A DNA stretch of 33,133 nt, taken from positions 1-33,133 of the forward strand of contig NZ_JAICZA010000039.1 of NCBI RefSeq assembly GCF_025933915.1, in the 5' to 3' direction. Shown piece by piece: positions 9,162-17,813 of the stretch (the stretch's first letter is position 1; the number at the start of each line of letters is the position of its first letter). The position numbers were made by a program, and so were the translations under genes. A model generated the notes under the pieces. The model ran no database searches. It saw only the letters and a program-made list of their open reading frames with translations, and was not told the DNA's origin. Source of the DNA: Mycobacterium sp. (lineage in GTDB: Bacteria > Actinomycetota > Actinomycetes > Mycobacteriales > Mycobacteriaceae).

Positions 9162-9929
9162 ATGAACCAAATCCGAAACCCCCGCCCCGACGGGCTCGTC
9201 GGCGGCACCGCAATCGTGACCGGGGCCGGCCGCGGATTCGGCCGCGCGGTCGCCACCGCGCTGTCGACGGCCGGCGCCGAGGTCGTCGGCGTCGCGCGCA
9301 CCCGGTCACAACTCGAGGAGGTGCGCGCCCAGTTGGGCGACACCTTCACCCCGGTGGTGGCCGACGCGGCCGATCCGCACGCGGCCGGCCGGCTCATCGA
9401 CCGGTACCGGCCGCGCACGCTGGTGCTGTGCGCCGGGGCGACACCGCGGATGACACCGCTGCAGGATCAGACCTGGGAGACGTTCAGTGAGAACTGGAAT
9501 TCGGATGTCGCACAGGCGTTTCACTGGGTCCGCCACGCGCTGCGCCTCCCGCTGGCGCCGGGCAGCTCGGTGATCGTGATGTCCAGCGGCGCGGCCCTGG
9601 CCGGATCACCGCTGTCCGGTGGCTATGCCGGCGCGAAGGCGACGGTCAGGTTCATCTCCGGTTACGCCGCCATCGAATCGCACCGCGCCGGGCTGGGGAT
9701 CGGCTTCACCGCCGTGCTGCCGCGGTTGACGCCGGCCACCGACCTGGGTGCGGCCGCCGTCGCGGCCTATGCCGAGCGGCAAGGCGTCGACGTCGACACC
9801 TTCTTGCAGGCCGCCGGACCCGCGCTCACTGCGGAACAGGTGGGCAAGTCGGTGCTCGAGATCGCCACCGGCGGCTCGGACCACGACGCGTATCTCCTCA
9901 CCGCCACCGGCCTCGCGCCGCTGACCTGA
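9162..9929 (+). CDS. Short-chain dehydrogenase/reductase (SDR)
   Basis: A 255-residue SDR with the cofactor motif TGAGRGFG (20-27), a CAGA segment in place of the usual NAG motif near 90-93, serines at 141-142 and YAGAK (Tyr 155, Lys 159). All core catalytic residues are visible, so an active NAD(P)-dependent oxidoreductase is expected; the substrate is unknown. The ATG at 9162 is preceded by GAGGAAGCG about 10 bases upstream, a usable ribosome site. The gene is divergent from the ECF sigma factor and is followed after 14 bases by the DUF899 gene, so the two are probably one transcript. Its place beside an ECF-SnoaL sigma factor resembles ECF41 loci, where an oxidoreductase-type gene is the usual target. 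Confidence 0.85.
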   Translation: MNQIRNPRPDGLVGGTAIVTGAGRGFGRAVATALSTAGAEVVGVARTRSQLEEVRAQLGDTFTPVVADAADPHAAGRLIDRYRPRTLVLCAGATPRMTPLQDQTWETFSENWNSDVAQAFHWVRHALRLPLAPGSSVIVMSSGAALAGSPLSGGYAGAKATVRFISGYAAIESHRAGLGIGFTAVLPRLTPATDLGAAAVAAYAERQGVDVDTFLQAAGPALTAEQVGKSVLEIATGGSDHDAYLLTATGLAPLT

Positions 9930-9943
9930 CAGGGCGGATAACG

Positions 9944-10681
9944 ATGAATAGACCCCCGGTCGTGTCGGCCCACGAGTGGGCGACCGCGCATCAACAACTG
10001 CTGGAAAAGGAGAAGGAACTCACCCGGGCCCGTGACGCGCTCGCGGCCCGGCGGCGCCGGATGCCCTGGATGGCCGTGGACTCCGGCTACGAGTTCCACG
10101 GGCCCGAGGGCACCGTCAACCTGCTGGGCCTGTTCGGCGGCAGGCGCCAACTCATCGTCTATCGCGCCTTTTACGGGCCCGACATCGACGGCTGGCCCGA
10201 GCACGGCTGCCGGGGATGCTCGATGATGGCCGACCATGTCGGCAACCTGGCCCACCTGAACGCCCGCGACACCACGCTCGTGTTCGCCTCGCGGGCGCCG
10301 CAGCCCGACATCGAACGCCTGAAGGCCCGGATGGGCTGGAGGATGCCCTGGTACACGATCACCGATGGCTTTGATGCCGACTTCGGGGTGGACGAGTGGC
10401 ACGGCACCAATGCCTTCATCTGCGACCGCGATCGAGTGTTTCGCACCTACTTCATCAACAACCGTGGCGACGAGGCGCTGGGGACCACCTGGAGCTTTCT
10501 GGACATGACCGCGCTCGGACGCCAGGAAAGTTGGGAGGATTCACCCGAGGGCTACCCGCAGACCGCGCCGTACGAGTGGTGGGACTGGCACGACGCCTAC
10601 GGCGAGCACGAGCCGTCACGCTGGTTCGGCGAGCCGGATCCCAACGATCCCAACGACATTCGCCCGCCGCGGAAGAGTTAA
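9944..10681 (+). CDS. DUF899 family thioredoxin-like protein
   Basis: A 245-residue protein of the DUF899 family, predicted to have a thioredoxin-like fold. Seen features are an N-terminal helical segment EWATAHQQLLEKEKELTRARD, FGGRRQLIVYRAFYG, a CRGC motif (Cys 89, Cys 92) where a redox CxxC would be expected, and the C-terminal YEWWDWHDAYG typical of the family. Members often sit next to ECF sigma factors, but their biochemical role is not established; a redox function is inferred from the fold and the CxxC. It follows the SDR by 14 bases, so the pair is probably co-transcribed. A strong hairpin at 10720-10753 follows the gene. Confidence 0.85.
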   Translation: MNRPPVVSAHEWATAHQQLLEKEKELTRARDALAARRRRMPWMAVDSGYEFHGPEGTVNLLGLFGGRRQLIVYRAFYGPDIDGWPEHGCRGCSMMADHVGNLAHLNARDTTLVFASRAPQPDIERLKARMGWRMPWYTITDGFDADFGVDEWHGTNAFICDRDRVFRTYFINNRGDEALGTTWSFLDMTALGRQESWEDSPEGYPQTAPYEWWDWHDAYGEHEPSRWFGEPDPNDPNDIRPPRKS

Positions 10682-10719
10682 GTGGTGCTAATGGGGCAAA
10701 AGCACCCGAAAAACACGAA

Positions 10720-10753
10720 TGCGCGCGGTAGCCGTCGACCGGCTACTCGCGCA
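10720..10753. terminator. Strong hairpin between convergent genes (bidirectional terminator candidate)
   Basis: The sequence folds as GCGCG (10721-10725) with CGCGC (10748-10752) and GGTAGCC (10727-10733) with GGCTACT (10741-10747, one G-U pair), plus a closing T-A pair. There is a single bulged C and a 7-base loop. It lies 38 bases after the DUF899 stop and 23 bases after the small minus-strand gene's stop. There is no long T-run, as is common for mycobacterial terminators. Confidence 0.55.
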
Positions 10754-10776
10754 CTATTCCACCGAGAATTCTTCGG

Positions 10777-11007
10777 CTATAAAATTCGGTGGTTCGCCCT
10801 GCCGACGTGATACCCGGCGGGGAACGATTTCTCGATGACCTGCAGCCGATGATCCACCCGGGATTCGAGCTCGAGCACCACGCAGTCGCTGAGCGCCTTC
10901 GATTCGAGAACTATGTACCGCTGACCACAATCGGTGATCGGGTCGCCCGAGTGCAATTTCTCGACCGGCACCGACTCCGGAGTTGCATCTGCCTCCATCC
11001 ATGACAC
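10777..11007 (-). CDS. Small hypothetical protein (76 aa)
   Basis: Not recognised. From the GTG at 11007 it encodes 76 residues; an in-frame ATG at 10998 would give 73. Codon third positions are mostly G or C as in neighbouring genes, which favours a real gene over the overlapping plus-strand frame. The protein is soluble-looking, with alternating charged and hydrophobic residues (GQRYIVLESKALSDCVVLELESR) suggesting beta strands, and has no signal peptide or membrane segment. Neither start has a clear Shine-Dalgarno, and an in-frame stop lies just upstream of the GTG. It lies 34 bases downstream of the SnoaL-like gene on the same strand and may be its operon partner. Confidence 0.5.
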   Translation of the reverse strand: MSWMEADATPESVPVEKLHSGDPITDCGQRYIVLESKALSDCVVLELESRVDHRLQVIEKSFPAGYHVGRANHRIL

Positions 11008-11041
11008 GGTAGGTCAATTCGGCAAGTGAGGGAATAGACCG

Positions 11042-11419
11042 CTACGGGGTGCCGGTCTGGCGTTGCTTGAAAAACACGCTCACCCGCGAGATCCAGCCGC
11101 CGGTGTCCTGCTCGAACAGAATGCATTCGGGCCACGTGGTCGCCACGCCATCGATCTCGAATGTCTCGGACAGCTCGGCGAACGACACCCGGCTGTCGAC
11201 ATGCGAGATCCGCTGTACCTGCAATCGATGGCCCGCCATACTGGTGCAGACCTTGCGCAGGTAGGCGACATAGTGCGCCTTCCCCTCGACGACATCGCAA
11301 AAGGGGCCCTCCCGGGTCAGGCCTTCCTCGGCGATGGTGTCGGCCAGTCCGTCCCAGTCATGCGCGGCCAGGCATTCCAGGTAGCGCTCGACCACGTGAC
11401 CTTGCGTCGTGTCGCCCAT
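11042..11419 (-). CDS. SnoaL-like / NTF2-fold protein
   Basis: A 125-residue single-domain protein with the NTF2/SnoaL pattern. An N-terminal helix VVERYLECLAAHDWDGLADTI is followed by EGLTREGPFCDVVEGKAHYVAYL and then beta strands including RVSFAELSETFEIDG and a C-terminal WISRVSVFFKQR. This fold occurs in polyketide cyclases, limonene-epoxide-type hydrolases and ketosteroid isomerases; the exact activity cannot be read from sequence. The ATG at 11419 has GGAGG about 7 bases upstream. It diverges from the SRPBCC gene at 11525 across a gap holding a 15-bp perfect inverted repeat, so both may share one regulator. Confidence 0.75.
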   Translation of the reverse strand: MGDTTQGHVVERYLECLAAHDWDGLADTIAEEGLTREGPFCDVVEGKAHYVAYLRKVCTSMAGHRLQVQRISHVDSRVSFAELSETFEIDGVATTWPECILFEQDTGGWISRVSVFFKQRQTGTP

Positions 11420-11452
11420 CGCGTCGCCTCCGCTCCTTGGCCTGCGCCGAGC

Positions 11453-11498
11453 GTAACGCCACGGCGAAAAAACCGGCAGAATGTCGCCGTGGCGTTAC
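11453..11498. promoter_or_regulatory. Perfect 15-bp inverted repeat between SnoaL-like and SRPBCC genes
   Basis: GTAACGCCACGGCGA (11453-11467) and TCGCCGTGGCGTTAC (11484-11498) are exact reverse complements separated by 16 bases. Two identical half-sites 31 bases apart, about three helical turns, in a divergent promoter region look like a two-site operator. As RNA they would also form a strong hairpin. I do not recognise the motif as a known mycobacterial regulon box. The right arm overlaps the GTG at 11489, which argues that the SRPBCC gene starts further downstream. Confidence 0.65.
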
Positions 11499-11524
11499 AT
11501 TCGCGGGTTCTGTCCTTGCTTTTC

Positions 11525-11971
11525 GTGAAAGCCGACCGGACGCTTAGCGAGCGGGTACCCGCCCCGCCCGACGCGGTGCGCGGCTTCTACGTGGACCTAA
11601 ACAACATCAGACTCGTGCATCCGCTGATCGTGTCCGTGGAAACGCTGTCCCGCAGCGAAACCCCGCAGGGTTATCAGCAGAGCTATCGGGTGGTCGACCG
11701 AATCCCGCTGGGACCGTTGACTATACGAACCGCCTACCGCGCCCGGTTGCTAGTGCCCGCAAGCGGGGATGTGCTGACCGAGGCCGACCAGTCGCCCGGG
11801 GTGCGGTTACGCGGCACCGTGAGTTTCGAGCCGGTCGACGGTGGCACCCGGGTTACCGAGCGCATCCGGATCGCCGCCCCGCGGCCGCTGGCCCGGGTGA
11901 CCATCCGCGAGGCGGTCAAGGCGCATATCAAGATGCTGGCCGGCATTAGGCTGCACTTCGAATCCGGTTGA
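11525..11971 (+). CDS. SRPBCC (START/Bet v1-like) family protein
   Basis: From the GTG at 11525 it encodes 148 residues. TLSERVPAPPDAVRGFYVDL near the N-terminus, VVDRIPLGPLTIRTAYRAR, and VTERIRIAAPRPLARVTI followed by a long C-terminal helix are typical of the SRPBCC ligand-binding fold, the polyketide cyclase/dehydrase-like group. Such proteins bind hydrophobic ligands in a deep cavity; enzymatic activity is not shown. A longer in-frame start at GTG 11489 is possible, but it falls inside the 15-bp inverted repeat. Neither start has a clear Shine-Dalgarno. The gene ends 4 bases from the convergent alcohol dehydrogenase stop. Confidence 0.72.
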   Translation: MKADRTLSERVPAPPDAVRGFYVDLNNIRLVHPLIVSVETLSRSETPQGYQQSYRVVDRIPLGPLTIRTAYRARLLVPASGDVLTEADQSPGVRLRGTVSFEPVDGGTRVTERIRIAAPRPLARVTIREAVKAHIKMLAGIRLHFESG

Positions 11972-11975
11972 GCGG

Positions 11976-13136
11976 TCACGCGCCGGCGAAATCGATGACA
12001 CCGCGAATGTTGCGGCCCTCGCGCAGATCCACGAACGCCTCGTTGATCTGGTCAAGGCGGTAGTGGTGGGTGACCAACTCGTCGAGTTTCACTGCGCCGG
12101 CCTGATACATCGACAGCAGCAACGGCACACTCGTACGCGGATTCATCCCGCCGTAGAGCGCTCCCCTGAGTTGTTTGGCCGACAGCGTCATCTCCTGCAG
12201 GACCAACGGAACGGGAGGCTCGGTGAACGGGGTGATGCCGGTGAGCACGCAGACCCCGCCTTTGCGAAGCAGCGCCATCGCCAACGGGATCAAATCCGCG
12301 TGCACCACGCCGGGACAGACGACGACGCGGTCGGCCATCAGGCCGGCGGTGATCTCCTTGACCACCGGTATCGCGTCCTGCGCGGAGGCGGCGGTGTGCG
12401 TGGCACCGAAGATCTTGGCCGAATCCCGCTTGGACTCAACCGGATCCACCGCGACGACATATTTCGCGCCGACGGCGCGCGCTCCCTGCAGGGCGTTCAT
12501 CCCGACACCGCCGGCGCCGATGACGACCACCGTATCGCCGGGTTCGGTGCCCGCCGAGGTCGTCGCGGAGCCCCAGCCGGTGCTGACGCCGCACGACACG
12601 AGCGAGGCGGCATGGAACGGGATCGCATCGTCGATCTTGATGACCGATCTTTCCGACAGCACCGCATATTCCGCGAACGTGCCGAGTTGCCCATAGGCCA
12701 ACAGGTTTTCGTCGCCGAGATGCCGGCGGCACGTACCGTCGGTGGGCATTTCCCGCACGAACAGGCTCGCGCCGATGTCGCAGATGTAACTCTGGCCGTT
12801 CACGCAGAACCGGCAACTGCCGCACGCGGGAATGAAGGAGAGCGCCACGTGATCCCCGGGCTGCACCGCCGTGACGCCCGGTCCGACTTCTTCGACCACG
12901 CCGGCGCCCTCGTGACCGCCCAGCAGCGGGAACCAGTCCGGTGCGGGTTGACCGCTCGCGGCGAGCACCTCGGGGGTCGGCACCACGTCGCCGGTGAACA
13001 GGTGGTCATCGGAGTGGCAGATTCCGGCAACGGCCATCCGCACCAGGACTTCACCGCCACGGGGCGGGTCGAGCTCGATCTCGCGGATCTCCCAGTCCCT
13101 GCCAACCCCGCGGATCACAGCGGCACGACACTTCAT
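11976..13136 (-). CDS. NDMA-dependent (mycofactocin-type) zinc alcohol dehydrogenase
   Basis: A 386-residue zinc-dependent medium-chain dehydrogenase that oxidises an alcohol. Catalytic zinc ligands are Cys 40 (GICHSDD), His 75-Glu 76 (GGHEGAG) and Cys 182 (SCGVSTGWG). Structural zinc cysteines are at 105, 108, 111 and 119, and the cofactor motif GAGGVG is at 207-212. The overall text matches the NDMA-dependent class III family (TIGR03989). Members hold NAD tightly and are known or predicted to pass electrons to mycofactocin. The ATG at 13136 has a strong AAGGAGG and overlaps the upstream ligase stop as ATGA. It is the last gene of the minus-strand arm of the catabolic cluster. Confidence 0.9.
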   Translation of the reverse strand: MKCRAAVIRGVGRDWEIREIELDPPRGGEVLVRMAVAGICHSDDHLFTGDVVPTPEVLAASGQPAPDWFPLLGGHEGAGVVEEVGPGVTAVQPGDHVALSFIPACGSCRFCVNGQSYICDIGASLFVREMPTDGTCRRHLGDENLLAYGQLGTFAEYAVLSERSVIKIDDAIPFHAASLVSCGVSTGWGSATTSAGTEPGDTVVVIGAGGVGMNALQGARAVGAKYVVAVDPVESKRDSAKIFGATHTAASAQDAIPVVKEITAGLMADRVVVCPGVVHADLIPLAMALLRKGGVCVLTGITPFTEPPVPLVLQEMTLSAKQLRGALYGGMNPRTSVPLLLSMYQAGAVKLDELVTHHYRLDQINEAFVDLREGRNIRGVIDFAGA

Positions 13137-14662
13137 TGCGACCTCCTTGATGTCTCATGGCATTCGAGGCGCCGAGTGGTGTGCGGCGCCAGGCTGGCCC
13201 GCAGTTCCCGCTTGAGCACCTTGCCGTAGCTGTTTTTCGGTAGTTCGTCGACGAATTCGTAGCGCTTGGGCCGTTTGAAGCGGGCGATGCGCCGCAACAG
13301 ATGCGCGTCCAGCGCCGCGGGCTCGACGGGATCGCCTGTGCCGACGATGAACGCGACCACCACCTCGCCCCACTCGGCGTCGGGCGTGCCGAGCACGCAC
13401 GCCTCGGAAACGCCGGGGTGCTCGAGCAGCACCTCCTCCACCTCCCGGGGATAGATGTTGCTGCCGCCGCTGATGACGACGTCCTTCGACCGATCCCGCA
13501 GCGTGAGGAACCCGCGCGCGTCGAACGAACCCATGTCACCGGTGTAGAGCCAGCCGTCTTTGAGCGTGGCGCGGGTCGCGTCGGGGTTTCGCCAGTAGCC
13601 GGACATGACCGCGTCGCCGCGGCAGATGATTTCACCGATCTGGCCGACGGACGCCGGGCCTCCGTCGGTGCGTAGCACCGCGACCTGCATCCCCGACCGC
13701 GCATAGCCGACCGACCCCAGGACCGCGTCGTCGTCGGATTCGTGATCGGCACAACGCAACCCGGTGATCGTCATCGGTGACTCGCCCTGCCCGTAAATCT
13801 GCGCGAAGATCGGGCCGAACGCCGTGATCGCCTTGCGCAGGCTTTCGACGTACATCGGCCCGCCGCCGTAGACGATCGTCTGCAGATTAGCGGGACGGCT
13901 GCGGCCGGTATCGACCAGCCGTTGCACCATCGTCGGGGCCAGAAAGGCGCTGACGGCCGGGTGGTGTTCGCAGAGGTCGAGGAACTCGTCGGGATCGAAC
14001 GCACCCGATGCGGGCACCACTTGCCGGGCGGCGCGCAGCACGTACGGCAGGACGTAGAGGCCAGAGCCGTGCGACATCGGTGCCGCGTGCACCAGGCTGC
14101 AGCCCTCGTCGGGGGCGTCGATGTCGGCCAGGTGGGCGACGGCCATCGCCGTGAGGTTGCGGTGCGACAGCATCGCGCCCTTCGACCGGCCGGTGGTTCC
14201 GCTGGTGTAGAACAGCCACGCCAGCGCCGACGGGTCGGTGGTCGACGGCGCCGACGGGGCGACATCGAATCGGCGTGAATAGGCTTCGGAATCAAGGGTT
14301 TCGACGGGTGCGGCGGTGCGAGATGCCAGTTCGGCGCCGATCGCCGAGGACGCGAACACCTGCGCCGCACCCGCGTCGTCGAGGATCTGGGCCATCTCGC
14401 GCGGATGCAGCTTGTAGTTGATCGGGACGACGACGCACTCGGCGGCCCAGATCGCGAACATCAACTCGATGATCTCGGGGCGATTGTGGGTCGCGATCGC
14501 GACGCGAGCACCCGCCGCGTGTTGTTGGCGGATCGACGCGGCCAGGCGTAACGCCCGATCCCGCAGCCCGGCCCAGGTGCACACGCGGCGATCCCCGCGA
14601 TACACGGCGCCGCGATCGGGAAATCGGGTTGCCGCATGATCGAGCGCCGCGAACAGATTCAT
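13133..14662 (-). CDS. Acyl-CoA synthetase / AMP-binding ligase
   Basis: A 509-residue ANL-superfamily ligase expected to activate a carboxylate pathway intermediate to its CoA thioester. Motifs from the chosen ATG are [11 protein letters not shown] (152-162), [30 protein letters not shown] and YGK with the catalytic lysine near 481. A longer in-frame version from 14773 would add 37 arginine-rich residues. I reject it because [17 protein letters not shown] is the usual N-terminus, and the ATG at 14662 overlaps the upstream SDR stop in the coupled form ATGA. Its own stop overlaps the alcohol dehydrogenase ATG the same way. The substrate is unknown; it differs clearly from the ligase at 15434. 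Confidence 0.9.
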   Translation of the reverse strand: MNLFAALDHAATRFPDRGAVYRGDRRVCTWAGLRDRALRLAASIRQQHAAGARVAIATHNRPEIIELMFAIWAAECVVVPINYKLHPREMAQILDDAGAAQVFASSAIGAELASRTAAPVETLDSEAYSRRFDVAPSAPSTTDPSALAWLFYTSGTTGRSKGAMLSHRNLTAMAVAHLADIDAPDEGCSLVHAAPMSHGSGLYVLPYVLRAARQVVPASGAFDPDEFLDLCEHHPAVSAFLAPTMVQRLVDTGRSRPANLQTIVYGGGPMYVESLRKAITAFGPIFAQIYGQGESPMTITGLRCADHESDDDAVLGSVGYARSGMQVAVLRTDGGPASVGQIGEIICRGDAVMSGYWRNPDATRATLKDGWLYTGDMGSFDARGFLTLRDRSKDVVISGGSNIYPREVEEVLLEHPGVSEACVLGTPDAEWGEVVVAFIVGTGDPVEPAALDAHLLRRIARFKRPKRYEFVDELPKNSYGKVLKRELRASLAPHTTRRLECHETSRRSQ

Positions 14663-15441
14663 CGCTCGATCCACTGCGAGGACAAGGCGAACTCCGACAG
14701 ATATTTCGTCGAACTCCACCCGCCGTCGACGACGATCGTCTGGCCGTTGATGAAACTTCCGCCCGGCGAGCACAAAAAGGCGACGGTGCTGGCGATGTCG
14801 TCGACGCGGCCCAACCGCTGATGCGGCGTCATCTCGGTGTTGATCTTGCGGAATCGCTCGTCCTCCAAGCGCTTCTCAACCATCGGCGTCACGGTCACCC
14901 CGGGCGCGACGGCGTTGCAGCGGATGCCGGAAGCGCCGTACTGGCAGGCGATGTGAGTGGTCAGCGCGGTCAGGCCGCCCTTGGCCGCGGAGTAGGCGCC
15001 GCCGCGCAGGCCGCCGACGACCGCGAACGTCGATGTCACGTTGATGATCGCCGACCCGGGTCCCATGTGTGGCAGCACGTCGCGCGCGAGGCGAAAAGGC
15101 GCTCGCAGCATCAAGCCCAGGAAATAGTCCAAGGTCTCGTCGTCGGTTTCGTGCAGCGGTTTGGGGCTGCCCACTCCGGCGTTGTTGATCAGGAAGTCGA
15201 TGCGGCCCCACCTCTCGACCGCGAGGTCCACGATGCGTCGCGGCGCCTCGTCGTCGGTCAGGTCTATCGCCAGCGTCGCGACGCGATCCGGGTCGTTGAT
15301 CGCTTTTTCCAGCTCGCCCAGCCGATCCTTGTCGCGGCCCGTGCCCAGGACCGCCATGCCCATCTCGGCGAGTTTTGTGGCGCATCCCAGGCCGATGCCG
15401 CCGCTTGCTCCCGTGACGATTGCGACCTGCATCTCACCCAT
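14659..15441 (-). CDS. Short-chain dehydrogenase/reductase (SDR)
   Basis: A 260-residue classical SDR with TGASGGIG (10-17), NNAG (86-89), Ser 137 and YSAAK (Tyr 150, Lys 154). The C-terminal [14 protein letters not shown] is typical of the FabG-like group. It would interconvert a hydroxyl and a keto group on a pathway intermediate. Two starts are possible, ATG 15441 and ATG 15432. The first has GGAG about 8 bases upstream and overlaps the end of the preceding ligase by 8 bases, and is preferred. Its own stop overlaps the next ligase start by 4 bases, so the gene is locked into the minus-strand operon. Confidence 0.9.
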   Translation of the reverse strand: MGEMQVAIVTGASGGIGLGCATKLAEMGMAVLGTGRDKDRLGELEKAINDPDRVATLAIDLTDDEAPRRIVDLAVERWGRIDFLINNAGVGSPKPLHETDDETLDYFLGLMLRAPFRLARDVLPHMGPGSAIINVTSTFAVVGGLRGGAYSAAKGGLTALTTHIACQYGASGIRCNAVAPGVTVTPMVEKRLEDERFRKINTEMTPHQRLGRVDDIASTVAFLCSPGGSFINGQTIVVDGGWSSTKYLSEFALSSQWIER

Positions 15442-17062
15442 CCCTTGTCTCCGCCCGTGTCAGCGCCGCTCGGATCCGGTGCTTGAGAACCTTGCCGGCG
15501 TCGTTCTTCGGCAGGGCATCCCAGATCACGACCTGTTCGGGCGCCTTGAATTTGGCGACCCCCTTGCTCACCAGCGTCGCAAGCAGGCTCGCGACATCCG
15601 GGGCCTCCGCGCCCGCGGGGACGATCACCGCGCAAGCCCGTTCACCCGTGCGGTCGTCGGGCAGCCCGACGACCGCGATCTCGGCGATGCCGGGATGCTC
15701 GGCGAGCAGGTCCTCGACTTCCTTGGCCGAGATGTTCTCGCCGCTGCGGATGATGACGTCCTTGGCCCGGCCGGTCACGACGAGGTACCGGCCATCAAAA
15801 CCGGCCGAGGAACCGGCTGAGACCCAGCGCCCAAGATCCCCGGTGCGGAAAAACCCTGCTTCATCGAAACAGTCATCTTCGGGATGCCGGTAACCCGCCA
15901 GCATCTGGGGACCGCGCACGTAGATCTCCCCGTCGCCGGCCGGCGCGGTCTCGTGTGCGACGAGCCTGATCTCGGCGATCCCGGTCCGGCCATCGGTGTC
16001 CGCCGCGTAATCGGCTTCCTCCGGGCGGGGTGCACCTACGGTCGCGACGGGCACTTCCGTGCAGCCGTACACCCGGGTGATGACCGCACGGTCGAAATAC
16101 TTTGCGGCGCGGCGGATCAGCGACGGTGACACCGATGCGCCGCCGCAGATGAACACCTTCAGGTCAGGCAGGCGGGTGCCGGCGCGCTCGGCGGCGGAAA
16201 GCAGCTGATCCAGAAACGGTGTGGCCCCCGCCATGTGGGTGCACCGCTCGGTGTTCATCAGAGCGACCGCCTCGGCCGGATCCCATCGGTCCATCAGCAC
16301 CGCGGTGGTACCCAGCAGCAGTGGGCATTCGAACGCATAGATCGAACCGCCGATATGGGCGACCGGCGAGGGGACCAGGAACACGTCGCCCGGATCGATC
16401 ATCCAGTGTTCGTGGATCTGACAGATCAGGGCGTGTATCGAATTATGGGTGTGCAGGACGCCTTTCGGCCGGCTCGTGGTGCCGGATGTGTAGAGGATCA
16501 TCCGCACGGAATCGGGGTCCAGTGCCGGAAGTGACACGGTATCCGGCGGCTGCTCCAGCAGGGCCCGGTACGGTGTGTGCGAACCGGGGGCGCCGCGCAG
16601 CACCACCACCTCCGGCGCCCGCCTCATCGTGGCCGTCACCCGTTCGAGCATCGCCGCATAGTCGTGGCCGCCGTGGTGGTGCGGGACGAAAACGATTGCG
16701 GTGCCGGCGTCTTCGAGGATGAAACGCAGGTCGTGGTCGCGCAGCGACGGCAGGATCGGGTTCACCACCATGCCGGCCAGTGTCGCGGCCAGGTAGATGA
16801 CGGCGGCCTCGTGCCAGTTCGGCAGCATGAACGACACGACGCTGCCGGTGGGTATGCGCGCCAGTAGGGCGGCCGCGAGCCCGCGGGCCTGCGCGTAGAG
16901 CGTGGCGCAGTCCAGTCGAACGTCCCGGTCCACCACAACTGTTCGCCGAGGCTCCATTTCCGCGCCCGTGCGCAGGGAATCGGCCAGCGTGGTGTGCACC
17001 CACAGCCCGTGCCGGTATGCGTCTGACGCAAGTGCCGCGTCGTGGCGGGCCCCGGCGATCAA
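15434..17062 (-). CDS. Acyl-CoA ligase, AMP-dependent
   Basis: A 542-residue ANL enzyme with [11 protein letters not shown] (191-201), [32 protein letters not shown] and AGK with the catalytic lysine near 524. The layout resembles the group annotated as cyclohexanecarboxylate-CoA or long-chain ligases, but the substrate cannot be assigned. The start is an unusual TTG at 17062, one base after the TGA of the GntR gene. It is chosen because it lets terminating ribosomes reinitiate and because the reading frame is well conserved in composition from there. A later start would remove part of the N-terminal helix. It overlaps the downstream SDR by 8 bases. It is the first of two ligases in this arm, suggesting two separate CoA-activation steps. 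Confidence 0.88.
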   Translation of the reverse strand: MIAGARHDAALASDAYRHGLWVHTTLADSLRTGAEMEPRRTVVVDRDVRLDCATLYAQARGLAAALLARIPTGSVVSFMLPNWHEAAVIYLAATLAGMVVNPILPSLRDHDLRFILEDAGTAIVFVPHHHGGHDYAAMLERVTATMRRAPEVVVLRGAPGSHTPYRALLEQPPDTVSLPALDPDSVRMILYTSGTTSRPKGVLHTHNSIHALICQIHEHWMIDPGDVFLVPSPVAHIGGSIYAFECPLLLGTTAVLMDRWDPAEAVALMNTERCTHMAGATPFLDQLLSAAERAGTRLPDLKVFICGGASVSPSLIRRAAKYFDRAVITRVYGCTEVPVATVGAPRPEEADYAADTDGRTGIAEIRLVAHETAPAGDGEIYVRGPQMLAGYRHPEDDCFDEAGFFRTGDLGRWVSAGSSAGFDGRYLVVTGRAKDVIIRSGENISAKEVEDLLAEHPGIAEIAVVGLPDDRTGERACAVIVPAGAEAPDVASLLATLVSKGVAKFKAPEQVVIWDALPKNDAGKVLKHRIRAALTRAETRDG

Positions 17063-17063
17063 C

Positions 17064-17813
17064 TCAACCGGCCTGACCGGTGACGCGACGCATCGTCATC
17101 GCGTACCGAAACCTCGTCGACAGGTGGGTGTTGATCGTCACCTGGGCTACCTCGCCGTCGGAGGTCGTGTAGGTGCGCCGCATCTGCAGCGCGGCCGTTC
17201 CCGCCTCGACGCCGAGACCGTCGGCAAGTTCCGGCGATAACAGGACGGCCGCGATCTCCTGGTGCAACTGGGAGACGCTCACGCCGAACAGATCCTCGAT
17301 CAACGGAAAGATCGGGCCGGCATGGCGTTGCAGCAGCCTGCCGACCGCCGCGAAACTGCGGCTGATGTAGTACTCCGTTCGGCAGATGGGTATCGACGCG
17401 CCATCGGCCTGCCGGTAGCCGCGCACCGAGAGCCACTGGGTGCCGGCTTCGAGCCCGGTCCGGTCGGCGAGCTCGTCATCGATCGTCACCATCGCATTGG
17501 ATTCGATGGTCAGCTGCGCGCCGGCCGCGAACGCGAGCAAGTCGTCGATCGACATCGCGTCCTGCGCATAGGAACTCGACGCCGGCCGGGGCACCACGCG
17601 GGTGCCCGCCCGCGGCCGGGACGCGACCAGGTTGTCGTCCCGCAGCCGGCGCAGCGCTTCACGAACGGTGTAGCGGCTCACCGCGAAGCGTTCGCACAGC
17701 TGGTGCTCGGTCGGCAGCTGCGAGCCCACCGGGTAGACCCCGTCGACGATCTCCTTGCGCAGCGTGCGCGCGATCTGGAGGTAGCGGTGGTCGCCCGCGA
17801 TGGCCTGGGACAT
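17064..17813 (-). CDS. GntR-family regulator, HutC subfamily (UTRA domain)
   Basis: A 249-residue regulator. The N-terminal winged helix at about 10-75 shows YLQIARTLRKEIVDG, the LPTEHQLCERFAVSRYTVREAL recognition helix region and the wing PRAGTRVV. The remainder, about 95-240, reads as a UTRA effector-binding domain with PICRTEYYIS, LLSPELADGLGV and MRRTYTTSDG. HutC-type proteins usually repress catabolic genes until an intermediate binds. The ATG at 17813 shares one base with the upstream propeller gene stop (TGATG), and the gene lies inside the operon it probably controls. The palindromes at 19477-19488 and 19572-19585 are its likely operators, which would give autoregulation; that link is inference. 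Confidence 0.92.
   Translation of the reverse strand: MSQAIAGDHRYLQIARTLRKEIVDGVYPVGSQLPTEHQLCERFAVSRYTVREALRRLRDDNLVASRPRAGTRVVPRPASSSYAQDAMSIDDLLAFAAGAQLTIESNAMVTIDDELADRTGLEAGTQWLSVRGYRQADGASIPICRTEYYISRSFAAVGRLLQRHAGPIFPLIEDLFGVSVSQLHQEIAAVLLSPELADGLGVEAGTAALQMRRTYTTSDGEVAQVTINTHLSTRFRYAMTMRRVTGQAG

Noticed and set aside
11063..11488. N-terminal extension of the SRPBCC gene by up to 154 residues
   Set aside because: It runs antisense through the SnoaL-like gene and the 15-bp inverted repeat; the family domain begins near 11525.
14663..14773. 37-residue extension of the acyl-CoA ligase
   Set aside because: Arg/Asp-rich and within SDR coding sequence; the ATGA overlap at 14659-14662 supports the shorter start.
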